Below are positions 41,137 to 50,556 of a DNA stretch of 64,000 nt, piece after piece. The notes beneath the pieces are model-generated. The model saw only the letters and a list, made by a program, of their open reading frames with translations. It made no database searches and was not told the DNA's origin. This stretch comes from Gemmatimonadaceae bacterium. Lineage in GTDB: Bacteria; Gemmatimonadota; Gemmatimonadetes; Gemmatimonadales; Gemmatimonadaceae. The stretch is from contig DASXUN010000020.1 in the NCBI GenBank assembly GCA_036504815.1, positions 1 to 64,000 on the forward strand, read 5' to 3'. Every line of letters starts with the position of its first letter. Position 1 is the first letter of the stretch. The position numbers and the translations under genes were made by a program.

Positions 41137-44100
41137 ATGCGATTCCGTCTGGCTCTCCTCCTCTGCGGCGCCGCGACCTCGCTGCACGCGCAGGCGCTCG
41201 ACTCGGCCGCCACGGCCGCCATGAAGTGGCGCAACGTCGGTCCGGCCAACTTCATGGGCCGCCTCTCCGACGTGGCCGGCATCCCCGGCCCCAGCAAGAC
41301 CCTGTTCGTCGCCGCCGCGGCCGGCGGCGTCTGGAAGACGACCAACAACGGGCAGACGTGGCGCCCGGTCTTCGACGACAAGCGCGTCGCCTCGATGGGC
41401 GTGCTCGCGATCGCGCCGTCGGACACCCAGCAGGTCTGGCTCGGCACGGGCGAGCCGCACTCGCGCAACAGCATCGAACCCGGCGCCGGCATCTACAAGT
41501 CGGTGGACGGCGGGCTGACCTGGAAGCTGATGGGGCTCGAGAAGACCCAGCACATCGGGCGCATCGCGGTCGATCCGCGGAACCCGAACGTCGTGTGGGT
41601 GGCCGCCCTCGGCGCGGCCTGGAAGAGCAACCCCGAGCGCGGGCTGTACAAGACGACCGACGGCGGCACCACGTGGCAGCTGGTGAAGTTCGTCAGCGAC
41701 AAGGCGGGCTTTGTTGACGTCATGATCGACCCGCGGAACTCCGACGTGGTGTACGCCGCCTCGTATGAGCGTCTCCGCACTCCGTACTCATTGAAGAGCG
41801 GCGGCCCCGGCTCGGCGCTCTGGAAGACGACGGACGGTGGCAAGACCTGGACGGAGATCACCGGCAACGGATTCCCGACGGGCCCAAAGGGTCGCCTCGG
41901 GCTCGCGCTGGCGGCGAGCAACCCCGACATCCTCTACGCGATGGTCGAGGCGGCCAAGCCGTCCAAGGACGGGAAGTTCGCCGCCGAGCGCGTGCCGGCC
42001 GACAACGGACTGTATCGCTCCGCCGACGCGGGCAAGACGTGGGTGAAGACGAACAACGCCAACGTGCGCCCGTTCTACTACTCGCAGGTGCGCGTCGATC
42101 CCACGAATCCCGATCGCGTCTACTTCTCGTCGACGCAGATGCAGGTGTCGGATGAAGGCGGCAAGAACGCGCGTCCCGCCGCGCAGTCGGTGCATGTGGA
42201 CGACCACGGCATGTGGATCGACCCGAACGACCCGGAGCGGCTGGTCATCGCCAACGACGGCGGCATCGCGATCTCGTTCGACAAGGGCGGCAATTTCATC
42301 CAGCCGATGAACCTGCCGCTGGCCCAGTTCTACGAAGTCAGCTACGACATGCACGTGCCGTACAACGTCTGCGCCGGCGCGCAGGACAACGGCACGTGGT
42401 GCGGGCCGAGCCGCAGCAAGAACGGGTCGGTGAACCTGGCCTACTGGTTCACCATCTCCGGCGGCGACGGCTTCTACACGGCGCAGGACCCGACGAATTC
42501 CGACATCGCCTTCGGCGAATCGCAGGGGGGCAATGTCTCGCGCGTGAACGTCCGCACCGGCGAGCGCGCCGGCCTGCGCAAGCCGTCGTGGCAGGAGCAG
42601 TACAAGCGGTGGGAGGATTCCATCGCGATCGTGCGCGGCGACATCACCAAGCCCGCCACCAAGGAAGTGACGGCCGTGGTGAATGCGCTCAAGGCAAAGC
42701 AGAAGGCCGACTCGATGGACCTCGCGCTGCGCTTCAACTGGAACTCGCCGTTCTTCCTGTCGCCCCACAACCCGCAGACGTTCTACTTTGCGGGCAACCG
42801 CGTGCTCAAGAGCACCAAGCAGGGCGACGACCTGTTCCTGATCTCGCCCGACCTGTCGAAGAAGCTCACGGCGAAGATCGACACGTCGATGAACCTGACC
42901 GGCGGCATCACCCTCGACGCGACTGGCGCCGAGACGTACGGCACGGTGGTCGCGCTGGCCGAATCGTACGTGAAGCCCGGGCTGCTCTTTGCCGGCACCG
43001 ATGACGGCAACGTCTGGAAGTCCACGAACGACGGCGCCGCGTGGGAGAACCTGAGCGCGCGCTTCCCCGGCCTGCCGGGCGAGCTGTACGTGGCGCGCAT
43101 CGAGCCGTCGCACTTTGACTCGCTCACGTTCTACGTGGCATTCGACAACCATCGCTACAACGATTTCGCGCCGTATCTGTACGCGACCAACGACGGCGGC
43201 AAGACGTTCCGTTCGATCGCCGGCAACCTCCCCAAGGACATGCCGGGCGACTTCCTGCACGTGGTGCGCGAGGACCCGACCAACGCGAACCTGCTCTTCG
43301 TGGGGTCGTCGGTGGCGGTCTACGCGTCGCTCGACAAGGGCGCCACGTGGTCGCGCCTCATGAGCGGGATGCCGACGGTGCCCGTGTACGACCTCAAGAT
43401 CCATCCGCGCGACCACGAACTGATTGCGGCCACGCACGGTCGCGGCATCTGGGTTGCCGACATCACGCCGCTGCAGCAGATGAACGCGACGGTGCTCTCC
43501 GCCGACGCGCACCTCTTTGTGCCGCGCACCGCGTATCAGTGGGGCGAGGAGCCGACGCGCATGGCGAGCGGCAACGGCAACGCGCAGGCATTCTTCGCGA
43601 CGCCGAGCCCCGCGTACGGCGCCGACATCTTCTACAAGCTCGGGGCGGATGCGCCGTCGACGGTGCGCATCACGATTGCCAACGCCGCCGGCGACGAACT
43701 GGCCACGCTGAACGGCACGGGCGGCAGCGGCCTGCGCTCGGTCAACTGGAACTTCCGCAGCACCGCGCGGCCGCCGGTGGCGCCGGCGGCACTGTCGCCG
43801 TCGGAGAAGCGCGATTCGATCCTCAAGGCGACGCGCGCCCCGGCCGTGCTCGACTCGCTCGCCAAGGCCAACTACGACAGCACCGCGCTCGCGCGCACCC
43901 GGCAGTTGCTGAACCCGCCGGCCGGCGCGGGTTTGGGCGGACGCTTCGGTGGCGGCGGACGAGGCGGCGTGGGGTGCGAGCGTCCACTCACGCAGTGGGA
44001 CATGTTCTGCGCTCGGCCGGGCGAAGGCCAGGCGCCTCGCCCGGGTGCGGCCGACGCGGCCGCCGAGGGCGGCGTGCAGCGCGGCGGCACCGAGACGGAC

Positions 44101-44319
44101 GCCGTGAAGAAGATTTTCGTGCTGATCGGCCTCAAGGTGCCGGCCCCGGCGGGACGCGGTTTTGGCGGCTTTGGCGCCGGCGGCAGCGAAGCCAGCACCG
44201 GGACGTACCTCGTGACCCTGAAGGTGGGCGACAAGACGTACAAGCAGTCGCTGCGCGTCGAAGGGAACAGTGGCGACGGCAGCGCCGTTGCCCCCTTTGA
44301 CGAGGACGACGACCGATAG
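41137..44319 (+). CDS. Secreted VPS10/sortilin-like beta-propeller protein (paralogue 2)
   Basis: A 1060-residue protein with a signal peptide (about 1-18, LHAQ). BNR repeats are obvious: KTTNNGQTWRP, KSVDGGLTWKL, KTTDGGTTWQL, KTTDGGKTWTE, RSADAGKTWVK. It ends with a Gly/Ala-rich region (GGRFGGGGRGG) and a beta domain (TYLVTLKVGDKTYKQSLRVEG) that resembles a secretion/FlgD-like C-terminal module. Same architecture as its two neighbours, so it arose by duplication. Binding or enzymatic function unknown. Confidence 0.85.
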   Translation: MRFRLALLLCGAATSLHAQALDSAATAAMKWRNVGPANFMGRLSDVAGIPGPSKTLFVAAAAGGVWKTTNNGQTWRPVFDDKRVASMGVLAIAPSDTQQVWLGTGEPHSRNSIEPGAGIYKSVDGGLTWKLMGLEKTQHIGRIAVDPRNPNVVWVAALGAAWKSNPERGLYKTTDGGTTWQLVKFVSDKAGFVDVMIDPRNSDVVYAASYERLRTPYSLKSGGPGSALWKTTDGGKTWTEITGNGFPTGPKGRLGLALAASNPDILYAMVEAAKPSKDGKFAAERVPADNGLYRSADAGKTWVKTNNANVRPFYYSQVRVDPTNPDRVYFSSTQMQVSDEGGKNARPAAQSVHVDDHGMWIDPNDPERLVIANDGGIAISFDKGGNFIQPMNLPLAQFYEVSYDMHVPYNVCAGAQDNGTWCGPSRSKNGSVNLAYWFTISGGDGFYTAQDPTNSDIAFGESQGGNVSRVNVRTGERAGLRKPSWQEQYKRWEDSIAIVRGDITKPATKEVTAVVNALKAKQKADSMDLALRFNWNSPFFLSPHNPQTFYFAGNRVLKSTKQGDDLFLISPDLSKKLTAKIDTSMNLTGGITLDATGAETYGTVVALAESYVKPGLLFAGTDDGNVWKSTNDGAAWENLSARFPGLPGELYVARIEPSHFDSLTFYVAFDNHRYNDFAPYLYATNDGGKTFRSIAGNLPKDMPGDFLHVVREDPTNANLLFVGSSVAVYASLDKGATWSRLMSGMPTVPVYDLKIHPRDHELIAATHGRGIWVADITPLQQMNATVLSADAHLFVPRTAYQWGEEPTRMASGNGNAQAFFATPSPAYGADIFYKLGADAPSTVRITIANAAGDELATLNGTGGSGLRSVNWNFRSTARPPVAPAALSPSEKRDSILKATRAPAVLDSLAKANYDSTALARTRQLLNPPAGAGLGGRFGGGGRGGVGCERPLTQWDMFCARPGEGQAPRPGAADAAAEGGVQRGGTETDAVKKIFVLIGLKVPAPAGRGFGGFGAGGSEASTGTYLVTLKVGDKTYKQSLRVEGNSGDGSAVAPFDEDDDR

Positions 44320-44336
44320 CAGGCACCGCGTGTCGC

Positions 44337-44386
44337 GCACGGGGGATGGCGAGGTGGCCATCCCCCGTCGTGCGTCGGCGTTTTTC
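44337..44386 (+). terminator. Hairpin terminator after paralogue 2
   Basis: The stem GCACGGGGGATGGC / GCCATCCCCCGTCGTGC (bulge GTC) is followed after about 8 bases by TTTTT. It lies between paralogues 2 and 3 and suggests separate transcripts. Confidence 0.6.
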
Positions 44387-44470
44387 GCTGGCAGACCTCT
44401 CCCGAATGCGCGAGCTTCAAGCCCGGATGACCTGCTGCATCGCGCACCCGCACACTTCCCTCGCCTTCCC

Positions 44471-47400
44471 ATGACGCGCCAACTGACTGCTTCACTGCGC
44501 ACCCTCCTGCTCGCCGCCCCGTTCAGCGTGCTCGCGCAGGGCGCCATCGCACCGGCCAAGCCCGCTACACCCGCGAAGCCGGCCACCGCACCTGCCAAGC
44601 CCGCGACGCCCGCCAAGTCGGCGGCCGCCGATTCCGCCAAGGCGGCCACCGACACGACGCCCAAGTCGCCGTTCAACACCGAGGCCTTCGGCGGGCTGCG
44701 CGCGCGCAACATCGGCCCGGCCATGACCTCGGGGCGCATTGGCGCGCTCGCCGTGCATCCCAGCAACCCCGCGATCATCTACGTCGGCGCGTCGTCGGGC
44801 AACCTCTGGAAGTCGGTGAATGGCGGCGCCACCTGGCAGCCGATCATGGACCGCGAGGGCGCCTACTCCATCGGGTACATCGCCATCGACCCGCGCAATC
44901 CGAACGTCGTCTGGGTGGGGACGGGTGAGAACAACTCGCAGCGCTCCGTGGCCTACGGCGACGGCGTCTACAAGTCCGAGGACAACGGGCGCACGTGGAA
45001 GAACGTCGGCCTCAAGCAGTCGGAACACATCGGCAAGATCGTGGTGGATCCGACCAACAGCGACATCGTGTACGTCGCCGCGCAGGGTCCGCTGTGGAGC
45101 GCCGGCGGCGATCGCGGCCTGTACAAGACCAGCGATGGCGGCAAGACGTGGGAACAGGTGCTGAAGATCAGCGACCACACGGGCGTCTCCGACGTCGTCG
45201 TCGATCCGCGCAACCCGAAGGTGCTGGTGGCGTCGTCGTACCAGCGCCGCCGGCATTTCTTCACGCTCATCAACGGCGGCCCCGAGAGCGCGATCCATCG
45301 CAGCACCGACGGCGGCAAGACGTGGACGAAGGTGAACACCGGCCTGCCGAGTGAGGAGCTGGGGCGCATCGGCCTCGCCATCTCGCCGGTGAACCCCGAC
45401 ATCCTGTACGCCAACGTCGAGGCCGCCAATCGCAAGGGCGGCGTCTATCGCTCCATCGACAACGGCGTGACGTGGGAGAAGCGCTCGGACTTCAACCAGG
45501 GCTCGATGTACTACGGCCTGGTCTGGGCCGATCCAGTGAACGTGGACCGCATCTACATCCCCGACGTCTACACCCAGGTGTCCGACGACGGCGGCCGCAC
45601 GCTGCGCCAACTGGGGCAGCGCAGCATGCACGTGGACAACCACATCCTGTGGGTGGACCCGAAGAACACCGACCACCTGCTGATGGGCAACGATGGCGGG
45701 CTCTACCGCAGCTGGGATCGCGGCGGCACGTGGGCGTTCTATGAGAACCTGCCCATCACGCAGTTCTACGACGTGGACGTGGACTACGACCTGCCGTTCT
45801 ACCACATCGCCGGCGGCACGCAGGACAACTACTCGCTGCACGGTCCGTCGCGCACCCGCTCCGATCACGGCATCCTGAACCAGGACTGGGTGGTGACGCA
45901 GGGCGGCGACGGCTTCGTCTCGCGCATCGACCCCGAAGATCCGAACACCGTCTACGCCGAGGCGCAGCACGGCGCGATGGTGCGCGTGGACCGTCGTACC
46001 GGCCAGCGCATCGGCATCCAGCCCACCACCGAGCCCAACGAGCCGCCGGCGCGCTGGAACTGGGACACGCCCATCCTCATCTCGCCGCATTCGCACACCC
46101 GGCTCTTCACCGCGTCGCAGCGGCTGTATCGCAGCGAGGATCGCGGCAACACGTGGACGGCCGTCTCGGGCGACCTCTCGCGCCAGATCGACCGCAATGC
46201 GAAGCTCGTGATGGGCAAGCTCTGGGGCCCCGACGCGGTGGCGAAGAACCAGTCCACGGCGCTCTACGGCAACATCAGCGCCATCTCCGAGTCGCCCAAG
46301 ACCGAAGGGCTGCTCTACGTGGGAACCGACGACGGCCTCATCCAGGTGAGCGAAGATGGCGGCAAGAACTGGCGCCGCGTCGACTCGCTGCCGGGCGTGC
46401 CGAAAGACGCCTATGTCGCACGTGTGAAAGCGTCGCAGCACGACGCGAAGACGGTCTACGTGGCCGTCGAGAACCACCAGAATGGCGACTACAAGCCGTA
46501 CCTGCTCAAGAGCACCGACGCCGGACGCACCTGGACGTCGATCAACGGCGACCTGCCGGCGCGCGGCTCCAGCTATGCGTTCGCCGAGGACCATGTGGAT
46601 CCGAACCTGCTCTTTGCGGGCACGGAGTTTGCCGCGTGGGCCAGCAAGGACGGCGGCAAGCACTGGTTCAAGCTTCCCGGGCTCCCGACCATCGCGGTGC
46701 GGGACCTGGTGATCCAGAAGCGCGAGCACGATCTCGTCATCGCGACGTTCGGCCGCGGCTTCTACGTGCTGGACGATTACACCCCGCTGCGCCGCGCCAC
46801 GACGGCGTCGCTCAAGGTGGCCGGCGTCGAGCCGGTGCGCCGCACCTGGTTGTACATCACGACGCAGAGCTACGGTGGCCGCGGCAAGTCGTTCCAGGGC
46901 GAGAATTTCTACACGGCCGACAATCCGCCCTTCGGCGCGGTGATCAACTACTACCTCCCCGAGGCGCTGAAGACGAAGCAGGCCAGGCGCGTCGAGGCGG
47001 AGAAGGCGGCGGAGAAGGCGGGCAAACCGATCAGCTATCCCGCGATGGCCGCGCTGAAGGCGGAGGCGCTGGAAGAGGCGCCGACAATCCTCCTCACCAT
47101 CTATGACTCAACCGGCGCGGCGATTCGCACCCTGACCGGACCGACGGGCAAGGGATTCCAGCGCGTCGCGTGGGATCTGCGCATGGCGGCCGGCACACTG
47201 GGCCGCGCCCGCCCCGCCGGCGGCGAGGGCGAGGGCGACGGCGGCGGCTTCGGGCCAAGCGGTCCGTACGTCGCTCCCGGCACGTACGCGGTGACGGTGG
47301 CGCAGCGCGTCGACGGCGTCGTCACGCCGATCGGCACGAAGCAGACCATCGAGGTGCTCAACGATCCCGCCGGCACGGTGACGATGGCCGAGCACGCGGC

Positions 47401-47854
47401 GCGGGCGAAGTTCATGACGCGCCAGCGCGAGCTGCAGCGCCACGTGAGCGGCGCCGTGGAGCTGGCCACCGCCACGCAGACTCGGCTCGACGCCATGAAG
47501 CGCGCCGCCGATCAGGCCCCGGCAGTGCCGGCGGCCGTGGCGGGAGACGTGCGCGCCGCGATCAAGACGCTCCGCGGTATCGTCGAGGCGCTGCGCGGCG
47601 ATGACATCCTCGCCGCGCGCTACGAGGCGACACCGCCGTCCCTTAGCGAACGCGTGGGCGTCGACATGGGGCGCTCGCTCAGCATGCCGACGAACACGAT
47701 GGAGCGCGATCTCGCCATCGTGGCCGAGCAGCTGGGGCCGCAGGTGACGGCGCTGCGCGCGCTCGTGCAGGAGACCATCCCGAAGATCGAGACGGCGCTC
47801 GAGAAGGCCGGCGCACCGTACACGCCGGGGCGCGTGCCGGAGCCGGGTCGGTAG
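44471..47854 (+). CDS. Secreted VPS10/sortilin-like beta-propeller protein (paralogue 3)
   Basis: A 1127-residue protein with a signal peptide (about 1-22) and then an Ala/Lys/Pro repeat linker (APAKPATPAKPATAPAKPAT) that may span the peptidoglycan or be disordered. BNR repeats follow (KSVNGGATWQP, KSEDNGRTWKN, KTSDGGKTWEQ, RSTDGGKTWTK, KSTDAGRTWTS). The C-terminus has a helical stretch around MTRQRELQRHVSGAVELATA. The ATG at 44471 begins the signal peptide; the frame is open upstream into the previous terminator. Fold and role as for its paralogues. Confidence 0.85.
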   Translation: MTRQLTASLRTLLLAAPFSVLAQGAIAPAKPATPAKPATAPAKPATPAKSAAADSAKAATDTTPKSPFNTEAFGGLRARNIGPAMTSGRIGALAVHPSNPAIIYVGASSGNLWKSVNGGATWQPIMDREGAYSIGYIAIDPRNPNVVWVGTGENNSQRSVAYGDGVYKSEDNGRTWKNVGLKQSEHIGKIVVDPTNSDIVYVAAQGPLWSAGGDRGLYKTSDGGKTWEQVLKISDHTGVSDVVVDPRNPKVLVASSYQRRRHFFTLINGGPESAIHRSTDGGKTWTKVNTGLPSEELGRIGLAISPVNPDILYANVEAANRKGGVYRSIDNGVTWEKRSDFNQGSMYYGLVWADPVNVDRIYIPDVYTQVSDDGGRTLRQLGQRSMHVDNHILWVDPKNTDHLLMGNDGGLYRSWDRGGTWAFYENLPITQFYDVDVDYDLPFYHIAGGTQDNYSLHGPSRTRSDHGILNQDWVVTQGGDGFVSRIDPEDPNTVYAEAQHGAMVRVDRRTGQRIGIQPTTEPNEPPARWNWDTPILISPHSHTRLFTASQRLYRSEDRGNTWTAVSGDLSRQIDRNAKLVMGKLWGPDAVAKNQSTALYGNISAISESPKTEGLLYVGTDDGLIQVSEDGGKNWRRVDSLPGVPKDAYVARVKASQHDAKTVYVAVENHQNGDYKPYLLKSTDAGRTWTSINGDLPARGSSYAFAEDHVDPNLLFAGTEFAAWASKDGGKHWFKLPGLPTIAVRDLVIQKREHDLVIATFGRGFYVLDDYTPLRRATTASLKVAGVEPVRRTWLYITTQSYGGRGKSFQGENFYTADNPPFGAVINYYLPEALKTKQARRVEAEKAAEKAGKPISYPAMAALKAEALEEAPTILLTIYDSTGAAIRTLTGPTGKGFQRVAWDLRMAAGTLGRARPAGGEGEGDGGGFGPSGPYVAPGTYAVTVAQRVDGVVTPIGTKQTIEVLNDPAGTVTMAEHAARAKFMTRQRELQRHVSGAVELATATQTRLDAMKRAADQAPAVPAAVAGDVRAAIKTLRGIVEALRGDDILAARYEATPPSLSERVGVDMGRSLSMPTNTMERDLAIVAEQLGPQVTALRALVQETIPKIETALEKAGAPYTPGRVPEPGR

Positions 47855-47860
47855 GACACG

Positions 47861-48041
47861 CTGGCCTTTTTCACCACGGAGGCACGGAGAACTACCTGAG
47901 GGCCACAGAGGACTACCACAACTGGTGGTAACGACATCGCGCCACGCAATCTCTGCGTGGCGCGCGTTGTTACTCCAAGAAGTTGCAGTTTCTCCGTGGC
48001 CCTCAGGCGGTTCTCCGTGCCTCCGTGGTGAAGAAGGCCAG
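47861..48041. repeat. 181-bp long imperfect palindrome with CACGGAGGCACGGAG arms
   Basis: The outer ends CTGGCCTT...AAGGCCAG enclose TTCACCACGGAGGCACGGAGAAC and its exact complement GTTCTCCGTGCCTCCGTGGTGAA. Within them are CCTGAGGGCCAC / GTGGCCCTCAGG and a central hairpin CGCGCCACGCA / TGCGTGGCGCG. Length and nested symmetry suggest a non-coding mobile palindromic element or a very strong bidirectional terminator between convergent genes. Confidence 0.8.
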
Positions 48042-48048
48042 ATCGCGC

Positions 48049-49158
48049 CTACGCCCCGATCAGCACGCCGTATCCGCGTCCGCGCGCGTCCACCGGCCAC
48101 GACGTCACGACCTCGCCGTGACTGATGCCGAAGATCACGTCGTTGAGATGCGTCACGATGCAGACGTGGTTGGGCACCACGCGCACCTGTTCGCCCACCT
48201 GCGGCCGCCAGTCGGTGTTCGCCAGGTCGAGGATGCCGTGCTCCTCGCTCATCCGCGACACGATGACCTCCGGCCGGTCGAGCAGCGCGCCCCACCCTTC
48301 GCCGCCGGCGCCGCGGATCGGCTCGCGCCCCAGCGCCTTGGCGCCGGCGTCAATGACGGCCTGTCCGGGGACGCTCGTGCTCACCACAGTGGCCAGCACC
48401 GTGAAGGCGCAGTCGGCCCACTTGCACGCCCCGATTTCGGCGGTCGTGCGGTCGTTGTAGACGTACGTTCCCGGGCGAATCTCGGTGACGCCCGTGATCT
48501 CGTGCGAGCGCCACATGGTAGGCGTCGAACCGCCGCTCACCACGGCCGGCGGCAGGCCGGCGTCCGCGAAGGCCTCTAGTGCCTCACCCACGCGATGGCG
48601 CAGCCGCGCCAGCGCCGCGTCCTGCGACATCACCGGCTCGCGGATGTGTCCGGGGTAGAACGCAATCCCCGAGAACTCGAGGGGCGGATTGGCGGCGACA
48701 TGCCGCGCCAGGGTGATGGCGTCGTCCAGGGACGGCACGCCGACGCGGTGCATCCCGGCGTCGAACTCCACCGTCACCGCCACGGCCCGGTCGTGGCGCA
48801 CCGCCGCGGCCGCGAGTTCATCGATGGCATGCGCCGAGTCGAGCTGCACGCGCAGGGCCACGTCCTCGCGCACGGTGAAGAGCCGGTCGAGCTTCGCGTG
48901 GCCGACCACCGGATAGGCCACCAGCAGGTCATCGGTGGCCTGCTGCATCACGGTGGCCTCGTGCGGCGTGGCGCAGGTGAGGCCGGCGGCGCCGCGACGG
49001 ACCTGCTCGCGTCCCACGTGCACCGACTTGTGCGTCTTGGTGTGCGGCCGGAGGGCGAGGCCGTGCGCGTCCGCGTACGACTGCATCGCGTCCAGGTTGT
49101 GCGCCATCACGTCGACGTCGACGAGCGGCACGGGGGTTTCGAGTTGATCAAGGGTCAT
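48049..49158 (-). CDS. D-serine dehydratase/D-threonine aldolase-like PLP enzyme, HxC metal site
   Basis: A 369-residue protein of the same family as the gene at 33.7 kb. VPLVDVDVMAHNLDAMQ opens the barrel and LRPHTKTHKS carries the PLP lysine. The C-terminal metal site is PNHVCIVTHLND: HxC, as in Zn-dependent D-serine dehydratase (DSD1) rather than the HxD of Mn-type aldolases. It may therefore dehydrate D-serine-like substrates; this is inferred. The ATG at 49158 has GAAGG upstream; a GTG at 49185 is an alternative. The two paralogues are only distantly similar. Confidence 0.85.
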   Translation of the reverse strand: MTLDQLETPVPLVDVDVMAHNLDAMQSYADAHGLALRPHTKTHKSVHVGREQVRRGAAGLTCATPHEATVMQQATDDLLVAYPVVGHAKLDRLFTVREDVALRVQLDSAHAIDELAAAAVRHDRAVAVTVEFDAGMHRVGVPSLDDAITLARHVAANPPLEFSGIAFYPGHIREPVMSQDAALARLRHRVGEALEAFADAGLPPAVVSGGSTPTMWRSHEITGVTEIRPGTYVYNDRTTAEIGACKWADCAFTVLATVVSTSVPGQAVIDAGAKALGREPIRGAGGEGWGALLDRPEVIVSRMSEEHGILDLANTDWRPQVGEQVRVVPNHVCIVTHLNDVIFGISHGEVVTSWPVDARGRGYGVLIGA

Positions 49159-49207
49159 AAGGCCTTCTCTGCCGGTACGGGTCACGGGCGTGGACGTTGC
49201 GGCGCGC

Positions 49208-49381
49208 TCAGTAGATCAGCTCAGCCCAACGGCCTTCCCCGACCAGCGTCGCCCGCTGCCGCGTGTCGACGGCGACGTCGATGTGCCGCAACTCCGTGTC
49301 GCTGTCCTCGGCGGTGAAACGCGTGGACCTCACTACCGTGACGCTGATGGGATCTTTCGTGTCGTAGTCCTTGAGCTGCAT
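49208..49381 (-). CDS. Small protein (57 aa), possibly a truncated oxidoreductase N-terminus
   Basis: GGGAGAA precedes the ATG well. The sequence MQLKDYDTKDPISVTVVRST and FTAEDSDTELRHIDVAVD resembles the opening strand pair of ferredoxin-NADP-reductase-like proteins (a 'xPEDS..EvRh' pattern), but it stops after 57 residues, so it may be a relic. It lies upstream of, and reads toward, the D-serine-dehydratase-like gene. Assignment is weak. Confidence 0.4.
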   Translation of the reverse strand: MQLKDYDTKDPISVTVVRSTRFTAEDSDTELRHIDVAVDTRQRATLVGEGRWAELIY

Positions 49382-49688
49382 CGTGTTCTCCCGGTGTGCC
49401 GTCATCGATGGTCCGAATCGCATCGGGCACATAGTCGGGGGACCGTTGAGGCGGCGCACGCCTTGCGGGCGATGAGCCGACACGCATACCGCGAATGCTC
49501 CGGCACAACCCTAAGATACACGCGCGGCGAGGGCGACGGAGGGGTCGGACCGGCAGCATCCGCCTTGCGCCTGCTGCGTTGTTAGTTGGCACGCAGGACA
49601 ACCGGCGAGATGCGCCCATCCGTAAGCAAAACGGGGCTGCAGAGGGCGACGAGTGCCGTCGGAGTCGTGCCACCCTGCACGGCAGTGA
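49382..49688. other. 307-bp non-coding stretch
   Basis: No ORF with plausible composition, no terminator with a T-tract and no repeat was seen. It contains GTTAGTT near 49582 within TGCGTTGTTAGTTGGC, considered and rejected as an attC box. It separates the minus-strand small gene from the regulator gene that ends at 49689. Confidence 0.3.
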
Positions 49689-50285
49689 CTACTCGTCCGG
49701 GCGAAACTCGGCACGAGCGCATCGGGGCGCGCGACGTTCACCCCAAGGTTGTCTCTCGACGCCACTGGGCCGGTCGGGCGCAACGCTTTCCAGCATCAGG
49801 AGCTCGGCAAACGCGCGACCTTCAGCATGCGATCGCCGACGCAGATCCAGCAGGTCCATTCCGGCGGCACGGCGGGCCAGTCGTCGCAGTGAAGTCCTAT
49901 CCGCCATGCCGAGACGCCGCGCGAGCTCCTGCGAGGAGGCGCATTCATGCAGCGATGACGCCAATATCACGGCGAGTCGTACCCGATCGCACAGCCAGCC
50001 TACGGAGTGTCCGCATGTCGTATGAGAGCGCCGATGCAACGTGGCGCGGCTGATTTGGAGGTGTGAAGCCAGTCGTTTCGCACAGAGTTGGTCGAGGCCA
50101 ACCGCGAACATCGCGTTCACAAGACCGGCGGCACGCCCGGTCTGGCTCGCCTCTGCAAGCAGTTCCCGCGCTTTCGCTTCGGTGTTGCGCGGCAGAGTCA
50201 GGAACTGGTGACGCGGCATCGCACGCCTGGGGCTCGCGGGCACCTCCGGGAACGCTCGTCGTCCCGGCGTCTCGGCTGCGGACAT
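49689..50285 (-). CDS. AraC-like helix-turn-helix regulator (198 aa)
   Basis: Two HTH-like segments are visible: AKRLASHLQISRATLHRRSH and SSQELARRLGMADRTSLRRLARRAAGMDLLDLRRR, with the spacing of AraC/XylS DNA-binding domains, though divergent. An N-terminal basic region rich in Arg/Pro precedes them; there is no ligand-binding cupin. GAGGAGGAA directly precedes the ATG (50285). It is divergent from the Cys-rich peptide gene with a 271-bp shared promoter region, so it is the natural candidate regulator of that operon. Confidence 0.65.
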   Translation of the reverse strand: MSAAETPGRRAFPEVPASPRRAMPRHQFLTLPRNTEAKARELLAEASQTGRAAGLVNAMFAVGLDQLCAKRLASHLQISRATLHRRSHTTCGHSVGWLCDRVRLAVILASSLHECASSQELARRLGMADRTSLRRLARRAAGMDLLDLRRRSHAEGRAFAELLMLESVAPDRPSGVERQPWGERRAPRCARAEFRPDE

Positions 50286-50556
50286 CGGTTCCTCCTCGAA
50301 CGTATGCGTACCAACTGCGGATTGTCGGTCGTCCGCGCCAGAGGTCCGATACATCGCCTGCCCGCGACCGCGAGGCCGCCCCGGTCGCGTCCTTCCACAG
50401 CCGAACTTGCTTATTACATTATGTCACTTTCTAGGCACCCGTCAAGCCGGTGAGACATTTTGCGGGCTTGCCTCCGCCACGCCACCTGTTATGCTATGCC
50501 ACTCGTTGCATTCCTGACGCGGCCACGGGAAGTGTGTCCATCGAACGGAGGGGACG
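50286..50556. promoter_or_regulatory. Divergent promoter region, regulator / Cys-rich peptide
   Basis: For the peptide (plus strand): TTGCCT (50468-50473), 16 bases, TATGCT (50490-50495), about 60 bases before the ATG. A second AT-rich island at 50408-50435 (TTGCTTATTACATTATGTCAC) could hold a promoter or operator for the divergent regulator. Shine-Dalgarno GGAGGGGA lies just before the peptide ATG. Confidence 0.5.

Noticed and set aside
49575-49600. GTTAGTT as an integron attC box near the Cys-rich peptide locus
   Set aside because: It does not fit GTTRRRY, no RYYYAAC partner (AACTAAC) is found, and there is no inverted repeat around it.
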